From NCBI GenBank assembly GCA_036378175.1, contig DASUWY010000012.1:33382-97381 (forward strand): DNA of 64,000 nucleotides, in the 5' to 3' direction. Below the pieces are notes generated by a model. That model had not been told where the DNA came from. It saw nothing but the letters and a program-made list of their open reading frames with translations, and ran no database searches. Each line of letters opens with the position of its first letter. Position 1 is the stretch's first letter. The position numbers and the translations under genes are program-made. This stretch comes from Thermoleophilaceae bacterium (GTDB lineage Bacteria; Actinomycetota; Thermoleophilia; Solirubrobacterales; Thermoleophilaceae). Shown piece by piece: positions 37,540 to 46,025 of this stretch.

Positions 37540-37896
37540 ATGGCCATGCCCTCGAACTTCCAGCGCCTGATCGCCTACCAGAAGTCGGTAGCGCTCGCCC
37601 ATGAATTGCACACAGCCGTCGAGCACTGGCCGCTCCTTGACCGCAAGACCGTCGGTCCTCAGCTGATCAGACCAGCAACCTCCATCGGAGCCAACATCGC
37701 CGAGGCAAGCGGACGCTGGCACGAGAACGACCGCCGGCAGTTCCTCCGCATAGCCCGTGGCTCGCTACTGGAAACCGAGGACTGGGTCACCTACGGCGAG
37801 AAACGCGGCCTCCTAGCGCACGGCACGTTGGCGCAACTAGAAGAGGTAGCGCGCCTAATGAACGGCCTGATAAGAAAGCTCGCGCCCGAAAACTAG
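37540..37896 (+). CDS. Four-helix-bundle (S23/IVP) protein
   Basis: 118 residues from ATG 37540 (ATG 37546 also possible). Family pattern TIGR02436/S23: F-Q-R-L-I-A-Y-Q-K-S-V-A-L-A-H-E near 6, Q-L-I-R-P-A-T-S-I-G-A-N-I-A-E-A near 43, F-L-R-I-A-R-G-S-L-L-E-T near 68, and a last helix R-L-M-N-G-L-I-R-K-L. These proteins were first found inside 23S rRNA intervening sequences and include the DGR partner Avd. Here the gene is free-standing between sigma and tRNA-Leu, bracketed by imperfect inverted repeats, as a compact mobile cassette would be (inference). No transposase nearby. Confidence 0.85.
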   Translation: MAMPSNFQRLIAYQKSVALAHELHTAVEHWPLLDRKTVGPQLIRPATSIGANIAEASGRWHENDRRQFLRIARGSLLETEDWVTYGEKRGLLAHGTLAQLEEVARLMNGLIRKLAPEN

Positions 37897-37930
37897 CCCT
37901 GCAACTCAGCAATTCCGCAAGTCCGCAATT
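37897..37930. repeat. Right inverted-repeat arm flanking the four-helix-bundle gene
   Basis: Begins at the base after the stop codon. GCAACTCAGCAATTCCGCAA (37901-37920) is the partner of the left arm; a further CCGCAATT copy follows at 37923-37930. The arms contain permuted copies of the same TTGCGGA unit. Confidence 0.75.
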
Positions 37931-37952
37931 CCCGGAGCGCGACGCGCGGACA

Positions 37953-38038
37953 TGCCCGGGGTGGGATTCGAACCCACATGCCCCAAAGGGGGCCAGGGCT
38001 TTTAAGGCCCCTCTGTATGCCAGTTCCAGCACCCGGGC
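37953..38038 (-). tRNA. tRNA-Leu (anticodon TAA)
   Basis: 86 nt, type II. Acceptor GCCCGGG pairs with CCCGGGC; anticodon loop CTTAAAA gives TAA; long variable arm CCCC-TTT-GGGG; T arm GTGGG-TTCGAAT-CCCAC. Discriminator A; CCA not encoded. Confidence 0.95.
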
Positions 38039-38177
38039 TGGCATGGCAAGTCTAAGAACGGGGTATTGCTACTGACGCAAGCCGGCGATCCGCTTGTTAA
38101 GTTGCGGACGGCCGGTAGGGGATTAACCGCCGTGGAGGATGGCGGACCGGCAGGGAAGACGGGAGACAGAGGCACTG

Positions 38178-39638
38178 ATGCGTTCAGTCAGCCGTGTGGG
38201 TCGGGTGGCCGCCATCGGAGCGGTACTCATCGCTGTCGTGCTCGTGGGCATCGTCCTGTTCGGGGGCGGGGGCGGCTACACGGTCAACGCCGTCTTCCAG
38301 AACGCGGGCCAGCTCGTGAAGGGGAACCTCGTGGAGGTGGCCGGCGTGAAGGCGGGCTCGGTGAAGGGCATCTCCATCACGCCGAACGGGCAGGCGAAGG
38401 TCACGTTCTCCGTGGACGGCAGCTACGCCCCGCTGCCGGCGAACACGCGCGCGATCGTGCGCCAGGCGTCGCAGTCCGGCTATGCCAACCGCTACATCGA
38501 GCTGGACCTCCCGGGGGGCCCGCGCAACGGCCAGCCGACGATCAGGAACGGCGGCACCCTGAGCCAGGCGCAGACGGTGGCGACCGTCGACATCGACCAG
38601 CTCTTCAACACGCTCGACCCGAGCACGCGCAAGGCGCTACAGGAGTTCTTCAAGGGATCGGCCGCGCAGTACGCGGGCGTGACCAAGCAGGCCAATCTCG
38701 GCCTTCACTACCTCAACCCGGCGCTGTCCACCTCGAGCCGCCTGTTCAACGAGCTGAACTACGACACCCCGGTGCTCCAGCACTTCCTGTCGGACAGCGC
38801 GCACCTGGTGACCGCCGTCGCCCAGAAGAGCAACGACCTCGCCGGCCTCGTCCAGAACCTCAACACCACCACGCGCGCCATCGGCGCGCAGAAGGCCGCG
38901 CTGGCGGACTCGATCGGCCGCCTGCCGGACTTCATGCGCAACGCCAACACCACCTTCGTGAACCTGCGCGCGGCGCTGAACGACGTGGATCCGTTCGTGA
39001 ACGCGTCGAAGCCAGTGGCGAAGAAGCTCAAGCCGTTCCTCGACCAGGTTCAGCCGCTCGCGCGCGACGCGCGTCCGACCATCGCGAGTCTGAACACCGT
39101 CATCCGCCGACCGGGGCAGAACAACGACCTCGTCGAGCTGATCCAGACGCTCACGCCGCTGGCACATATCGCCGTGGACACCGCCCAGCGGAACGGCGCT
39201 CAGCGCCAGGGCGCCTTCCCCGAGAGCACGCAGGCGCTCAAGGGCAGCGCGCCGATCATCGCGTTCGGCCGCCCGTACACGCCGGACCTCTTCGGCTGGT
39301 TCGACGACTTCTCCACCACGGGCGACTACGACGCGCTCGGCCAGATCTCTCGCACGCAGGTGATCTTCAACAGCACCTCCGCTGACTCGAGCGGCATCAA
39401 CGGCCTCCCGTCACTCCCCGGGCTGCTCCAGGTCGGCAACGGGGGCAAGCCATTCCCGGTCGACCTCCAGCAGAAGCTGCTCGCCGGCGTCAACCGCAGC
39501 GGCCAGTACAACCGCTGCCCCGGCGCGGGCGATGTGGTGGCTCCCGACAAGTCCAACGTCCTCAGCCCGGATGAGCAGAAGGCTCTCAGCTGCTCCGAGG
39601 CCGATCGTGGCGCGGGCAACTACACGCCAGGCGGATGA
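38178..39638 (+). CDS. MCE family lipid-transport protein 1 of 6
   Basis: 486 residues from ATG 38178, which has AGAGG 5 nt upstream; an in-frame ATG at 38139 is less well placed. One N-terminal membrane helix (about 7-27) and an MlaD/MCE domain (Y-T-V-N-A-V-F-Q-N-A-G-Q-L, V-K-G-N-L-V-E-V-A-G-V-K-A-G-S-V) followed by a long helical region and a Pro/Gly-poor C-terminus with several Cys. MCE proteins form hexamers that shuttle lipids or sterols across the envelope. First of six genes overlapping or nearly so (38.2-47.5 kb). Confidence 0.9.
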   Translation: MRSVSRVGRVAAIGAVLIAVVLVGIVLFGGGGGYTVNAVFQNAGQLVKGNLVEVAGVKAGSVKGISITPNGQAKVTFSVDGSYAPLPANTRAIVRQASQSGYANRYIELDLPGGPRNGQPTIRNGGTLSQAQTVATVDIDQLFNTLDPSTRKALQEFFKGSAAQYAGVTKQANLGLHYLNPALSTSSRLFNELNYDTPVLQHFLSDSAHLVTAVAQKSNDLAGLVQNLNTTTRAIGAQKAALADSIGRLPDFMRNANTTFVNLRAALNDVDPFVNASKPVAKKLKPFLDQVQPLARDARPTIASLNTVIRRPGQNNDLVELIQTLTPLAHIAVDTAQRNGAQRQGAFPESTQALKGSAPIIAFGRPYTPDLFGWFDDFSTTGDYDALGQISRTQVIFNSTSADSSGINGLPSLPGLLQVGNGGKPFPVDLQQKLLAGVNRSGQYNRCPGAGDVVAPDKSNVLSPDEQKALSCSEADRGAGNYTPGG

Positions 39639-41416
39639 AGAGGCTCGCGTCAATTCTCGTGGTGATCGGCGCGCTCGGCGCGGCCGTGGTCCTCATGGGC
39701 GCGAAGTCCGGCGGCGGCAACGCGAAGACGATCAAGATCGTCTTCGACAACGCCTTCGGGCTCACGAGCGGCGGCGACCTGAAGATCGGCGGGGTGAAGG
39801 CCGGGCAGACCACCGGCTTCTCGGTGACGAACTCGTTCCCGCCGAAGGCGATCGTCACCGCCAAGATCACGCAGCCCGGCTTCACGTCGTTCCGCGAGGA
39901 CGCGAGCTGCCGCGTGCGGCCGCAGTCGCTGATCGGCGAGTACTACGTGGACTGCCAGCCGGGCACGTCGAAGCAGCCGCTGCCGAACAACACCGTGCCG
40001 GTCACGCAGACGCAGTCCACGATCCCGCAGGACCTGATCCAGGACATCATGCGCCGCCCGTACCGCGAGCGCCTGCGCCTGATCATCAACGAGCTCGGCA
40101 CCGGGCTCGCCGGCCGGCCGCAGGACCTCAACGCGGTGATCCACCGCGCCGACCCCGGCCTCCAGCAGACGAGCCGCGTCCTGAAGATCCTCGGCGATCA
40201 GAACAAGGTGATCCAGAACTTCATCGTCAACTCGGACACCGTCATCAACCAGCTCGAGCAGAAGAAGAAGGACGTGGCGCGCTTCATCGTCGAGGCCGCG
40301 AAGACCGCCGAGACGACCGCGTCGCGCCGCCAGGCCTTCCAGGCCCAGTGGCACAAGCTGCCGGCGTTCCTGTCCGAGCTCAGGCCGACGATGGCGAAGC
40401 TCGGCAACCTGGCGGACCAGCAGACGCCGCTGCTGGCTGACCTCCAGCGCGCCGCGCCGGACCTCAACACGTTCTTCGAGCGGCTCGGCCCGTTCTCGCA
40501 GGCGTCGCGGCCGGCGTTCAAGTCGCTCGGTGAGGCGTCGCTGAAGGGCACCACCGCGCTGAAGGACAGCCGTCGCGAGGTGGACCAGCTCGCCGCGCTG
40601 TCCCAGGGCGCGCCCGGCCTCGCCAAGCCGCTGCGCCAGTTCCTCCAGACGATGGACGACCGCAACCGCAGCGTGATGAACGACCCGCGCGCGGCGGCCA
40701 CCGCCCCGCCCGCGCCGGACCCCACCGCCTACCACAAGGGCCAGGGCTTCACGGGCATGGAGGCGTTCTGGAACTACGTGTACTGGCAGACGCTCGCGAT
40801 CAACCCGTTCGACTCGATCAGCCACGTGCTCCGCGGCCTGTTCATCATCGGCTCGCCGTGCGCGAAGTACCAGACGGGCGACGGCTACGGCACGAACGCC
40901 GCCACCACGGCTCTGTTCGACAAGTGCAACTCCTGGCTGGGCCCGTACCAGCCCGGAGTGAACGCGAAGGACCCGACGGCGCAGGCGTCCTACAGCAAGT
41001 CGTCCAAGGCGCAGGCGAACAAGCCCTCGCTGCCCGGCCGAGGCGCTCCCGAGTCGACGCCGAAGGCCGGCCAGCCGGACATTTCGAAGCCGCAGATCAA
41101 GCTGCCCCCCGAGGTGCAGCAGCTGCTGGACACGCTCAAGGTGCCGGGCTCGAGCCCGAACCTGCCCCAGATCCCCGGGCAGCTTCCGCAGGACCTGCAA
41201 CAGCTGCTTCAGCAGTTGCCCCCGAATGTGCAGCAGCAGATTCAGGCGCTTCCGCTGGACCAGCAGATTCAGGCTCTCAAGAAGCTCCAGTCCGGCACCA
41301 CGGGCGGTGGCGGCGGCGGCGGTAGCACGCCGTCCCTGCCCGCTCTCGGCGCGTCCGCCTCGCAGGACTCCTCGAACTCGAACGCACAGCTCCTCAACTT
41401 CCTACTCGGTCAATGA
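39635..41416 (+). CDS. MCE family lipid-transport protein 2 of 6
   Basis: 593 residues, ATG in a 4-nt overlap with gene 1. N-terminal helix about 5-22, MCE domain (I-V-F-D-N-A-F-G-L, D-L-K-I-G-G-V-K-A-G-Q), long helical middle, and two conserved Cys near 408 and 431 (S-P-C-A-K-Y, F-D-K-C-N-S). The last about 100 residues are Gln/Pro/Leu-rich with L-P-x-x-x-Q-Q repeats, then a Gly tract and Ser/Asn end. Such a tail is uncommon in MCE proteins and may lie in the wall space. Same operon as its neighbours. Confidence 0.9.
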   Translation: MKRLASILVVIGALGAAVVLMGAKSGGGNAKTIKIVFDNAFGLTSGGDLKIGGVKAGQTTGFSVTNSFPPKAIVTAKITQPGFTSFREDASCRVRPQSLIGEYYVDCQPGTSKQPLPNNTVPVTQTQSTIPQDLIQDIMRRPYRERLRLIINELGTGLAGRPQDLNAVIHRADPGLQQTSRVLKILGDQNKVIQNFIVNSDTVINQLEQKKKDVARFIVEAAKTAETTASRRQAFQAQWHKLPAFLSELRPTMAKLGNLADQQTPLLADLQRAAPDLNTFFERLGPFSQASRPAFKSLGEASLKGTTALKDSRREVDQLAALSQGAPGLAKPLRQFLQTMDDRNRSVMNDPRAAATAPPAPDPTAYHKGQGFTGMEAFWNYVYWQTLAINPFDSISHVLRGLFIIGSPCAKYQTGDGYGTNAATTALFDKCNSWLGPYQPGVNAKDPTAQASYSKSSKAQANKPSLPGRGAPESTPKAGQPDISKPQIKLPPEVQQLLDTLKVPGSSPNLPQIPGQLPQDLQQLLQQLPPNVQQQIQALPLDQQIQALKKLQSGTTGGGGGGGSTPSLPALGASASQDSSNSNAQLLNFLLGQ

Positions 41417-42996
41417 CGCGCAAGGGAACAGCCTCCATCGTCGCTTCGCCGGTTCTGGTCGGCGCCGTGACCACGCTGATCGTGATCGTGGCGGTGTTCC
41501 TCGCCTACAACGCGAACAACGGGCTGCCGTTCGTGCCCACGTACGACGTGTGGGCGCAGCTGCCGAGCGGCGCGAACCTGGTGAAGGGGAACGAGGTGCG
41601 CGTCGGCGGCTTCCGCGTGGGCGTGGTGGACAAGATCGTGCCCCAGTACGACCCGGCGCTTCACAAGACGATCGCGCGCATCCACATGAAGCTCGACAAG
41701 TCGATGCAGCCGCTGGCGAAGGACTCGACGCTGATCGTTCGCCAGCGCTCCGCTCTCGGCCTCAAGTACGTGGAGATCACGCCGGGCCATAGCGCGCAGA
41801 CCTACCGCGCCGGCGACACGATCCCGCTCAAGTTCGCGGGCAACCCGGTGGAGATCGACGACGTGTTCGGCACCTTCGACACGCGTACGCGCAAGGCGTC
41901 GCAGGGGGCGCTCCAGGGCTTCGGTGACGCGTTCGCCGGCCGCGGTGAGTCCTTGAACGCGGCGATCGGGGCGCTCAACCCGTTCCTCGTGCATCTCACG
42001 CCGGTGATGCGCAACCTGGCCGACCCGTCGACGCAGCTCAACCAGTTCTTCAAGCAGATCGGCAACGCCTCGGCCGAGGTGGCGCCGGTGGCGAAGGTGC
42101 AGGCGGAGCTGTTCGGCAAGATGGCCGACACGTTCGCCGCGATCGATCACAGCCCGCCGAACCTGCAGGCGGCGATCGAGAAGGCGCCGTCCACGCTCGA
42201 CACGGGCATCGCGAGCTTCAAGGTCCAGCAGCCGTTCCTTGCGGACTTCGCGGACCTCTCCCACAGGCTGCGGCCGGTGGCGTCCTCACTTCCGCACATG
42301 CTGCCGGCGCTCAACACCGCGCTGAAGTACGGCACGCCGGTGCTGCCGAAGACCGTGCCGCTCAACCAGGAGACGGGACGCCTGTTCGACGCGCTCGACC
42401 AGCTCGCGCGCAACCCGAACACCTTCCTGGCGCTCAAGGACCTCACCACCACGATCGCCGTGGGTGAGCCGCTGCTCCAGTACGTGGCTCCCTACCAGAC
42501 CGTGTGCAACCAGACCGTCTACTTCTTCACCGGCCTCGGCGGCCACATGTCCGAGGACGTGAAGGGCGGAACGATCGAGCGCGTGCTGGTGCGCGACGAC
42601 AACACGAGCAACCAGCCGGGCAAGCTCGGCTCGAGCGACAACTGGCGGCCCGCCGACGTGCCCCACAACGTGAGCCCGTACAGCACGAAGCTCCTGGGCG
42701 GCGACTACGCGGAGGTGCAGCACGGCCAGCCGTACGCGCCGGCCATCGACTCGGCGGGGAACGCGGACTGCCAGACCGGCCAGAACGGCTACCCCAACGG
42801 GCCGCTGCCGGCGAGCGGCACGCCCGAGTCCGGCCGCTACCCGCCGGCCAGCGAGCCGAACTTCAACCCGGACAACCCGAACGACCCGTTCTACCTGAAC
42901 CAGGCCGGCGGCAGCCACAACGTGGTGGCGCCGAACACGCCCGGCCTGGCGGGCCCGACGTTCACCGGCGTCAAGAACCTGAGGGACGTGCCCTGA
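41413..42996 (+). CDS. MCE family lipid-transport protein 3 of 6
   Basis: 527 residues, ATG overlapping gene 2 by 4 nt. N-terminal helix about 10-30; MCE domain with Y-D-V-W-A-Q-L-P-S-G-A-N-L, V-K-G-N-E-V-R-V-G-G-F-R-V-G. Middle is a long coiled region. The C-terminal quarter is rich in Asn, Pro, Gly and Tyr with two Cys (Q-T-V-C-N-Q, N-A-D-C-Q-T). Expected to be one chain of a hetero-hexameric MCE tube linking membrane and cell wall. Confidence 0.9.
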   Translation: MTRKGTASIVASPVLVGAVTTLIVIVAVFLAYNANNGLPFVPTYDVWAQLPSGANLVKGNEVRVGGFRVGVVDKIVPQYDPALHKTIARIHMKLDKSMQPLAKDSTLIVRQRSALGLKYVEITPGHSAQTYRAGDTIPLKFAGNPVEIDDVFGTFDTRTRKASQGALQGFGDAFAGRGESLNAAIGALNPFLVHLTPVMRNLADPSTQLNQFFKQIGNASAEVAPVAKVQAELFGKMADTFAAIDHSPPNLQAAIEKAPSTLDTGIASFKVQQPFLADFADLSHRLRPVASSLPHMLPALNTALKYGTPVLPKTVPLNQETGRLFDALDQLARNPNTFLALKDLTTTIAVGEPLLQYVAPYQTVCNQTVYFFTGLGGHMSEDVKGGTIERVLVRDDNTSNQPGKLGSSDNWRPADVPHNVSPYSTKLLGGDYAEVQHGQPYAPAIDSAGNADCQTGQNGYPNGPLPASGTPESGRYPPASEPNFNPDNPNDPFYLNQAGGSHNVVAPNTPGLAGPTFTGVKNLRDVP

Positions 42997-42999
42997 GCC

Positions 43000-44655
43000 A
43001 TGGCTCTATTCCGCAAGAAGCATCCGCAGGACCCGGGCATGTCGCCGTTCAAGGCGGGCGTGATCGCCATCGTGCTGATCGCGATTGTGTGCTTCTGGGG
43101 GTTCACGAAGCTCAACCCGTTCGCGAACCCGTACAAGCTCAACGCGGTCTTCCACTCCGCGAACAACATCAAGCCGAACTCGCCGGTGCGCATCGCGGGC
43201 GTGAACGTGGGCAAGGTCACCGGCGTCTCCGCGATCCCGGGCGGCCAGGGCGCGGCGAAGGTGACGATGGAGATCTCGAAGCAGGGTCTCCCGATCCACA
43301 GGGACGCCACCGCCAAGATCCGCGAGCGGATCTTCCTCGAGGGCAACGAGTTCGTGGACCTGCAGCCGGGCTCGCCGACCACGCCGGTGGACAAGAGCGG
43401 CGCGACCATCCCGATCCAGCAGACGGCCACGCCGGTGCAGTTCGACCAGCTGCTCACCGCGCTCCAGTCGGACACGCGCAAGAACCTCCAGGGGTTCCTC
43501 AAGGAGTACTCGCAGGGCCTGGCCGACGGCGGCGCGCAGGGCTGGAACCACGCGGTGCGCGCGATGCCGAGCGCCTACCGCTACGGCTCGCTCGCCAACG
43601 AGGCCACGCTCGGCACTCAGCCGCACGACCTGTCGACGATCGAGAAGGGCCAGGGCAGGGTGTTCCGCGCGCTCGACGTTCACGAGCAGGACCTGAAGGA
43701 CCTGATCACCAACTTCAACGTCACCGCCGGCGCCTTCGCCCGCGAGGACGTGCCGCTCGAGCAGACGATCCCGGCGCTCGACTCCGCGCTGCGCGTGGGC
43801 ACGCCCGCGCTCCAGCGGCTCAACGGAGCGCTGCCGGCGCTGCGCTCGTTCGCGCGCACGGCGCTGCCCGCGGTGAAGTCCTCCGGGCCGACCATCGACG
43901 CCTCGATGCCGTTCGTCACCCAGGCCCGCCACCTGGTGAGCCAGCAGGAGCTGAAGGGCCTCACGCGGGACCTGCTCACCACGATGCCGTCGCTCGCCAA
44001 GCTCAACCACGACTCGATCCCGCTGCTCGACGAGACCCGCCAGCTCAGCTCGTGCCAGAACAACGTGCTGCTGCCGTTCGCCACCACGAAGATCCCGGAT
44101 CCCGACTTCCCGAAGAACTCGGGCGCCTTCTACCAGCAGGTGGCGCGCACGCTGCCGGGCCTCGCCGGCGAGAGCCGCATCAGCGATCCGAACTCCGGCC
44201 TCTTCCACATCGAGGTGGGCGCGGGGCCGCTGACGGTCACCCAGTCGGACGGCGCGGGTCAGCAGATCTTCGGCCAGTCCACCTTCCCGATCGAGGCCAC
44301 GCGCCCGGCGAAGCCGGACTCACGGCCGGTCGACCGCCCGAACGTGCCCTGTGAGACGCAGCAGCCGCCTGACCTGCACGCGCCCACGCAGGTCGCCTCG
44401 AGCGGCGCGATCGACAAGACGAGCACCACGCCGCTCGCGCCCGCGAGTGCGATGGCGCCCGACGTGCGCAAGGCGCACCTCGGCGCGGTGGCCCAGTCCC
44501 AGAAGATCGCCAGCTCCGTGCAGCGGATGCAGAAGGGCCAGCCGTTCGTGGACCCGATCACGAACTCGAGCCCGAAGCAGCAGCAGAAGCTCGCGAAGCA
44601 GCTCGGGCTCGAGTGGAAGGGCAACAACCTCGTGAACCTGAGGACGGGCAAGTGA
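43000..44655 (+). CDS. MCE family lipid-transport protein 4 of 6
   Basis: 551 residues, starting 3 nt after gene 3. N-terminal helix about 17-36; MCE domain Y-K-L-N-A-V-F-H-S-A-N-N-I, N-S-P-V-R-I-A-G-V-N-V-G-K-V (the R-I-A-G-V-x-V-G core). Long helical body with a Cys near 350; C-terminal part Pro/Thr-rich then a basic end (K-Q-L-G-L-E-W-K-G). Stop overlaps the next GTG by 4 nt. Confidence 0.9.
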   Translation: MALFRKKHPQDPGMSPFKAGVIAIVLIAIVCFWGFTKLNPFANPYKLNAVFHSANNIKPNSPVRIAGVNVGKVTGVSAIPGGQGAAKVTMEISKQGLPIHRDATAKIRERIFLEGNEFVDLQPGSPTTPVDKSGATIPIQQTATPVQFDQLLTALQSDTRKNLQGFLKEYSQGLADGGAQGWNHAVRAMPSAYRYGSLANEATLGTQPHDLSTIEKGQGRVFRALDVHEQDLKDLITNFNVTAGAFAREDVPLEQTIPALDSALRVGTPALQRLNGALPALRSFARTALPAVKSSGPTIDASMPFVTQARHLVSQQELKGLTRDLLTTMPSLAKLNHDSIPLLDETRQLSSCQNNVLLPFATTKIPDPDFPKNSGAFYQQVARTLPGLAGESRISDPNSGLFHIEVGAGPLTVTQSDGAGQQIFGQSTFPIEATRPAKPDSRPVDRPNVPCETQQPPDLHAPTQVASSGAIDKTSTTPLAPASAMAPDVRKAHLGAVAQSQKIASSVQRMQKGQPFVDPITNSSPKQQQKLAKQLGLEWKGNNLVNLRTGK

Positions 44656-46025
44656 GGACCGCGATCCGAAAGCACCTCGGCGACTTCCTGGCGATCCTCG
44701 GGCTCGTGGCGCTCGCGGTGGGCGTCGGCGGCTACATCGCCTCACACGAGCGGCTGCGCTTCCCCTTCATCTCGTCCACGCCGTTCCCCGTGAACGCCGC
44801 GTTCACCACCGCGCAGGCGGTCACGCCGGGGCAGGGACAGACCGTGCGCATCGCGGGAGTGCAGGTGGGCTCGATCGGCGGCGTGAAGCTGCAGAACGGC
44901 CACGCGGTGGTGCGGCTCGACATCGACCCGAAGTACCGCCACCTGATCCACTCGGACGCCTCGGCGCTGCTGCGGCCGAAGACCGGCCTGAAGGACATGT
45001 TCGTGGAGCTCGACCCGGGCACGAAGCAGGCGCCGCTGATGCCGAAGAACGGCACGATCCCGGTGCAGAACACCGCGCCTGACATCAACCAGGACGAGAT
45101 CCTCAGCTCGCTCGACACCGATACGCGGGCGTACCTCCAGCTGCTCGTGAACGGGCTCGGCCAGGGCCTGAAGGGGCGCTCCACGGACCTGCGCAACGTC
45201 TTCAAGCAGCTTGGCCCGACGCATCAGGACCTCGCGCGCGTGGCCAAGGCGATCGCCGAGCGGCGCACCAACCTCCGCCGGCTGGTGCACAACTACGGCC
45301 AGCTCACCGCCGAGCTGGCGGACAAGGACCACCAGATCACGAACCTGGTGGACGCGTCGAACGCCGTGTTCCAGGCGTTCGCCAACGAGAACCAGAACGT
45401 GTCGAGCGCCGTCGCGCAGCTGCCCGGCACGCTCAACACCACCGCGCAGACGCTCCAGAAGGTGAACACGCTCGCAGGCGTGATGCGCCCGAGCCTCGAC
45501 TCCCTGCGGCCGGCGTTCCGCTCGCTGAACAAGGCGAACCACCAAGTGCTGCCGTTCGTGAAGGAGGCGGCGCCGATCACGAAGAACCAGATCCGCCCGT
45601 TCGTCCGCACCGCCCGGCCGTACGTGAGCCAGAGCCTCAAGCCGGCGTCGGTGAACCTCGCGCGGGCGATCCCGGATCTCGACAGCTCGTTCCACGAGCT
45701 CAACCGCTTCTTCAACATCGGCGCGTACAACCCGGCGGGCAAGCAGGGGATCTCGAGCAACTGCGAGAACAACGGCGCCTGCTCGTCGGCTGAGCTCAAC
45801 CGCAAGCAGCCGTACCTCTACTGGCTCGCGTGGGTGGCGCAGAACTCGAACTCGCTGTTCTCCACCTCTGACGCCGAGGGCCCGCTGCGCCGCGCGCTCT
45901 TCATGACGGACTGCAACAGCCTCCACGCGCTCGTGGACAACCTCGGGCCGAGTGCCGACGCGCTGTTCGGCCCGGTGACGAGCGTCCTCACCGACGCCAA
46001 GTTCTGCGGAGGTGCGAGCAAGTAA
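44652..46025 (+). CDS. MCE family lipid-transport protein 5 of 6
   Basis: 457 residues from GTG 44652 in the GTGA overlap with gene 4. N-terminal helix about 13-31; MCE domain V-N-A-A-F-T-T-A-Q-A-V, G-Q-T-V-R-I-A-G-V-Q-V-G-S-I, L-V-E... then a helical body. C-terminal region with paired Cys (S-S-N-C-E-N-N-G-A-C) and two more near the end (T-D-C-N-S, K-F-C-G), probably disulfides outside the membrane. Stop overlaps the gene 6 ATG by one base. Confidence 0.9.
   Translation: MRTAIRKHLGDFLAILGLVALAVGVGGYIASHERLRFPFISSTPFPVNAAFTTAQAVTPGQGQTVRIAGVQVGSIGGVKLQNGHAVVRLDIDPKYRHLIHSDASALLRPKTGLKDMFVELDPGTKQAPLMPKNGTIPVQNTAPDINQDEILSSLDTDTRAYLQLLVNGLGQGLKGRSTDLRNVFKQLGPTHQDLARVAKAIAERRTNLRRLVHNYGQLTAELADKDHQITNLVDASNAVFQAFANENQNVSSAVAQLPGTLNTTAQTLQKVNTLAGVMRPSLDSLRPAFRSLNKANHQVLPFVKEAAPITKNQIRPFVRTARPYVSQSLKPASVNLARAIPDLDSSFHELNRFFNIGAYNPAGKQGISSNCENNGACSSAELNRKQPYLYWLAWVAQNSNSLFSTSDAEGPLRRALFMTDCNSLHALVDNLGPSADALFGPVTSVLTDAKFCGGASK

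Noticed and set aside
37787..38044. Minus-strand open frame across tRNA-Leu
   Set aside because: It is a translation of the tRNA and the four-helix-bundle gene's antisense.
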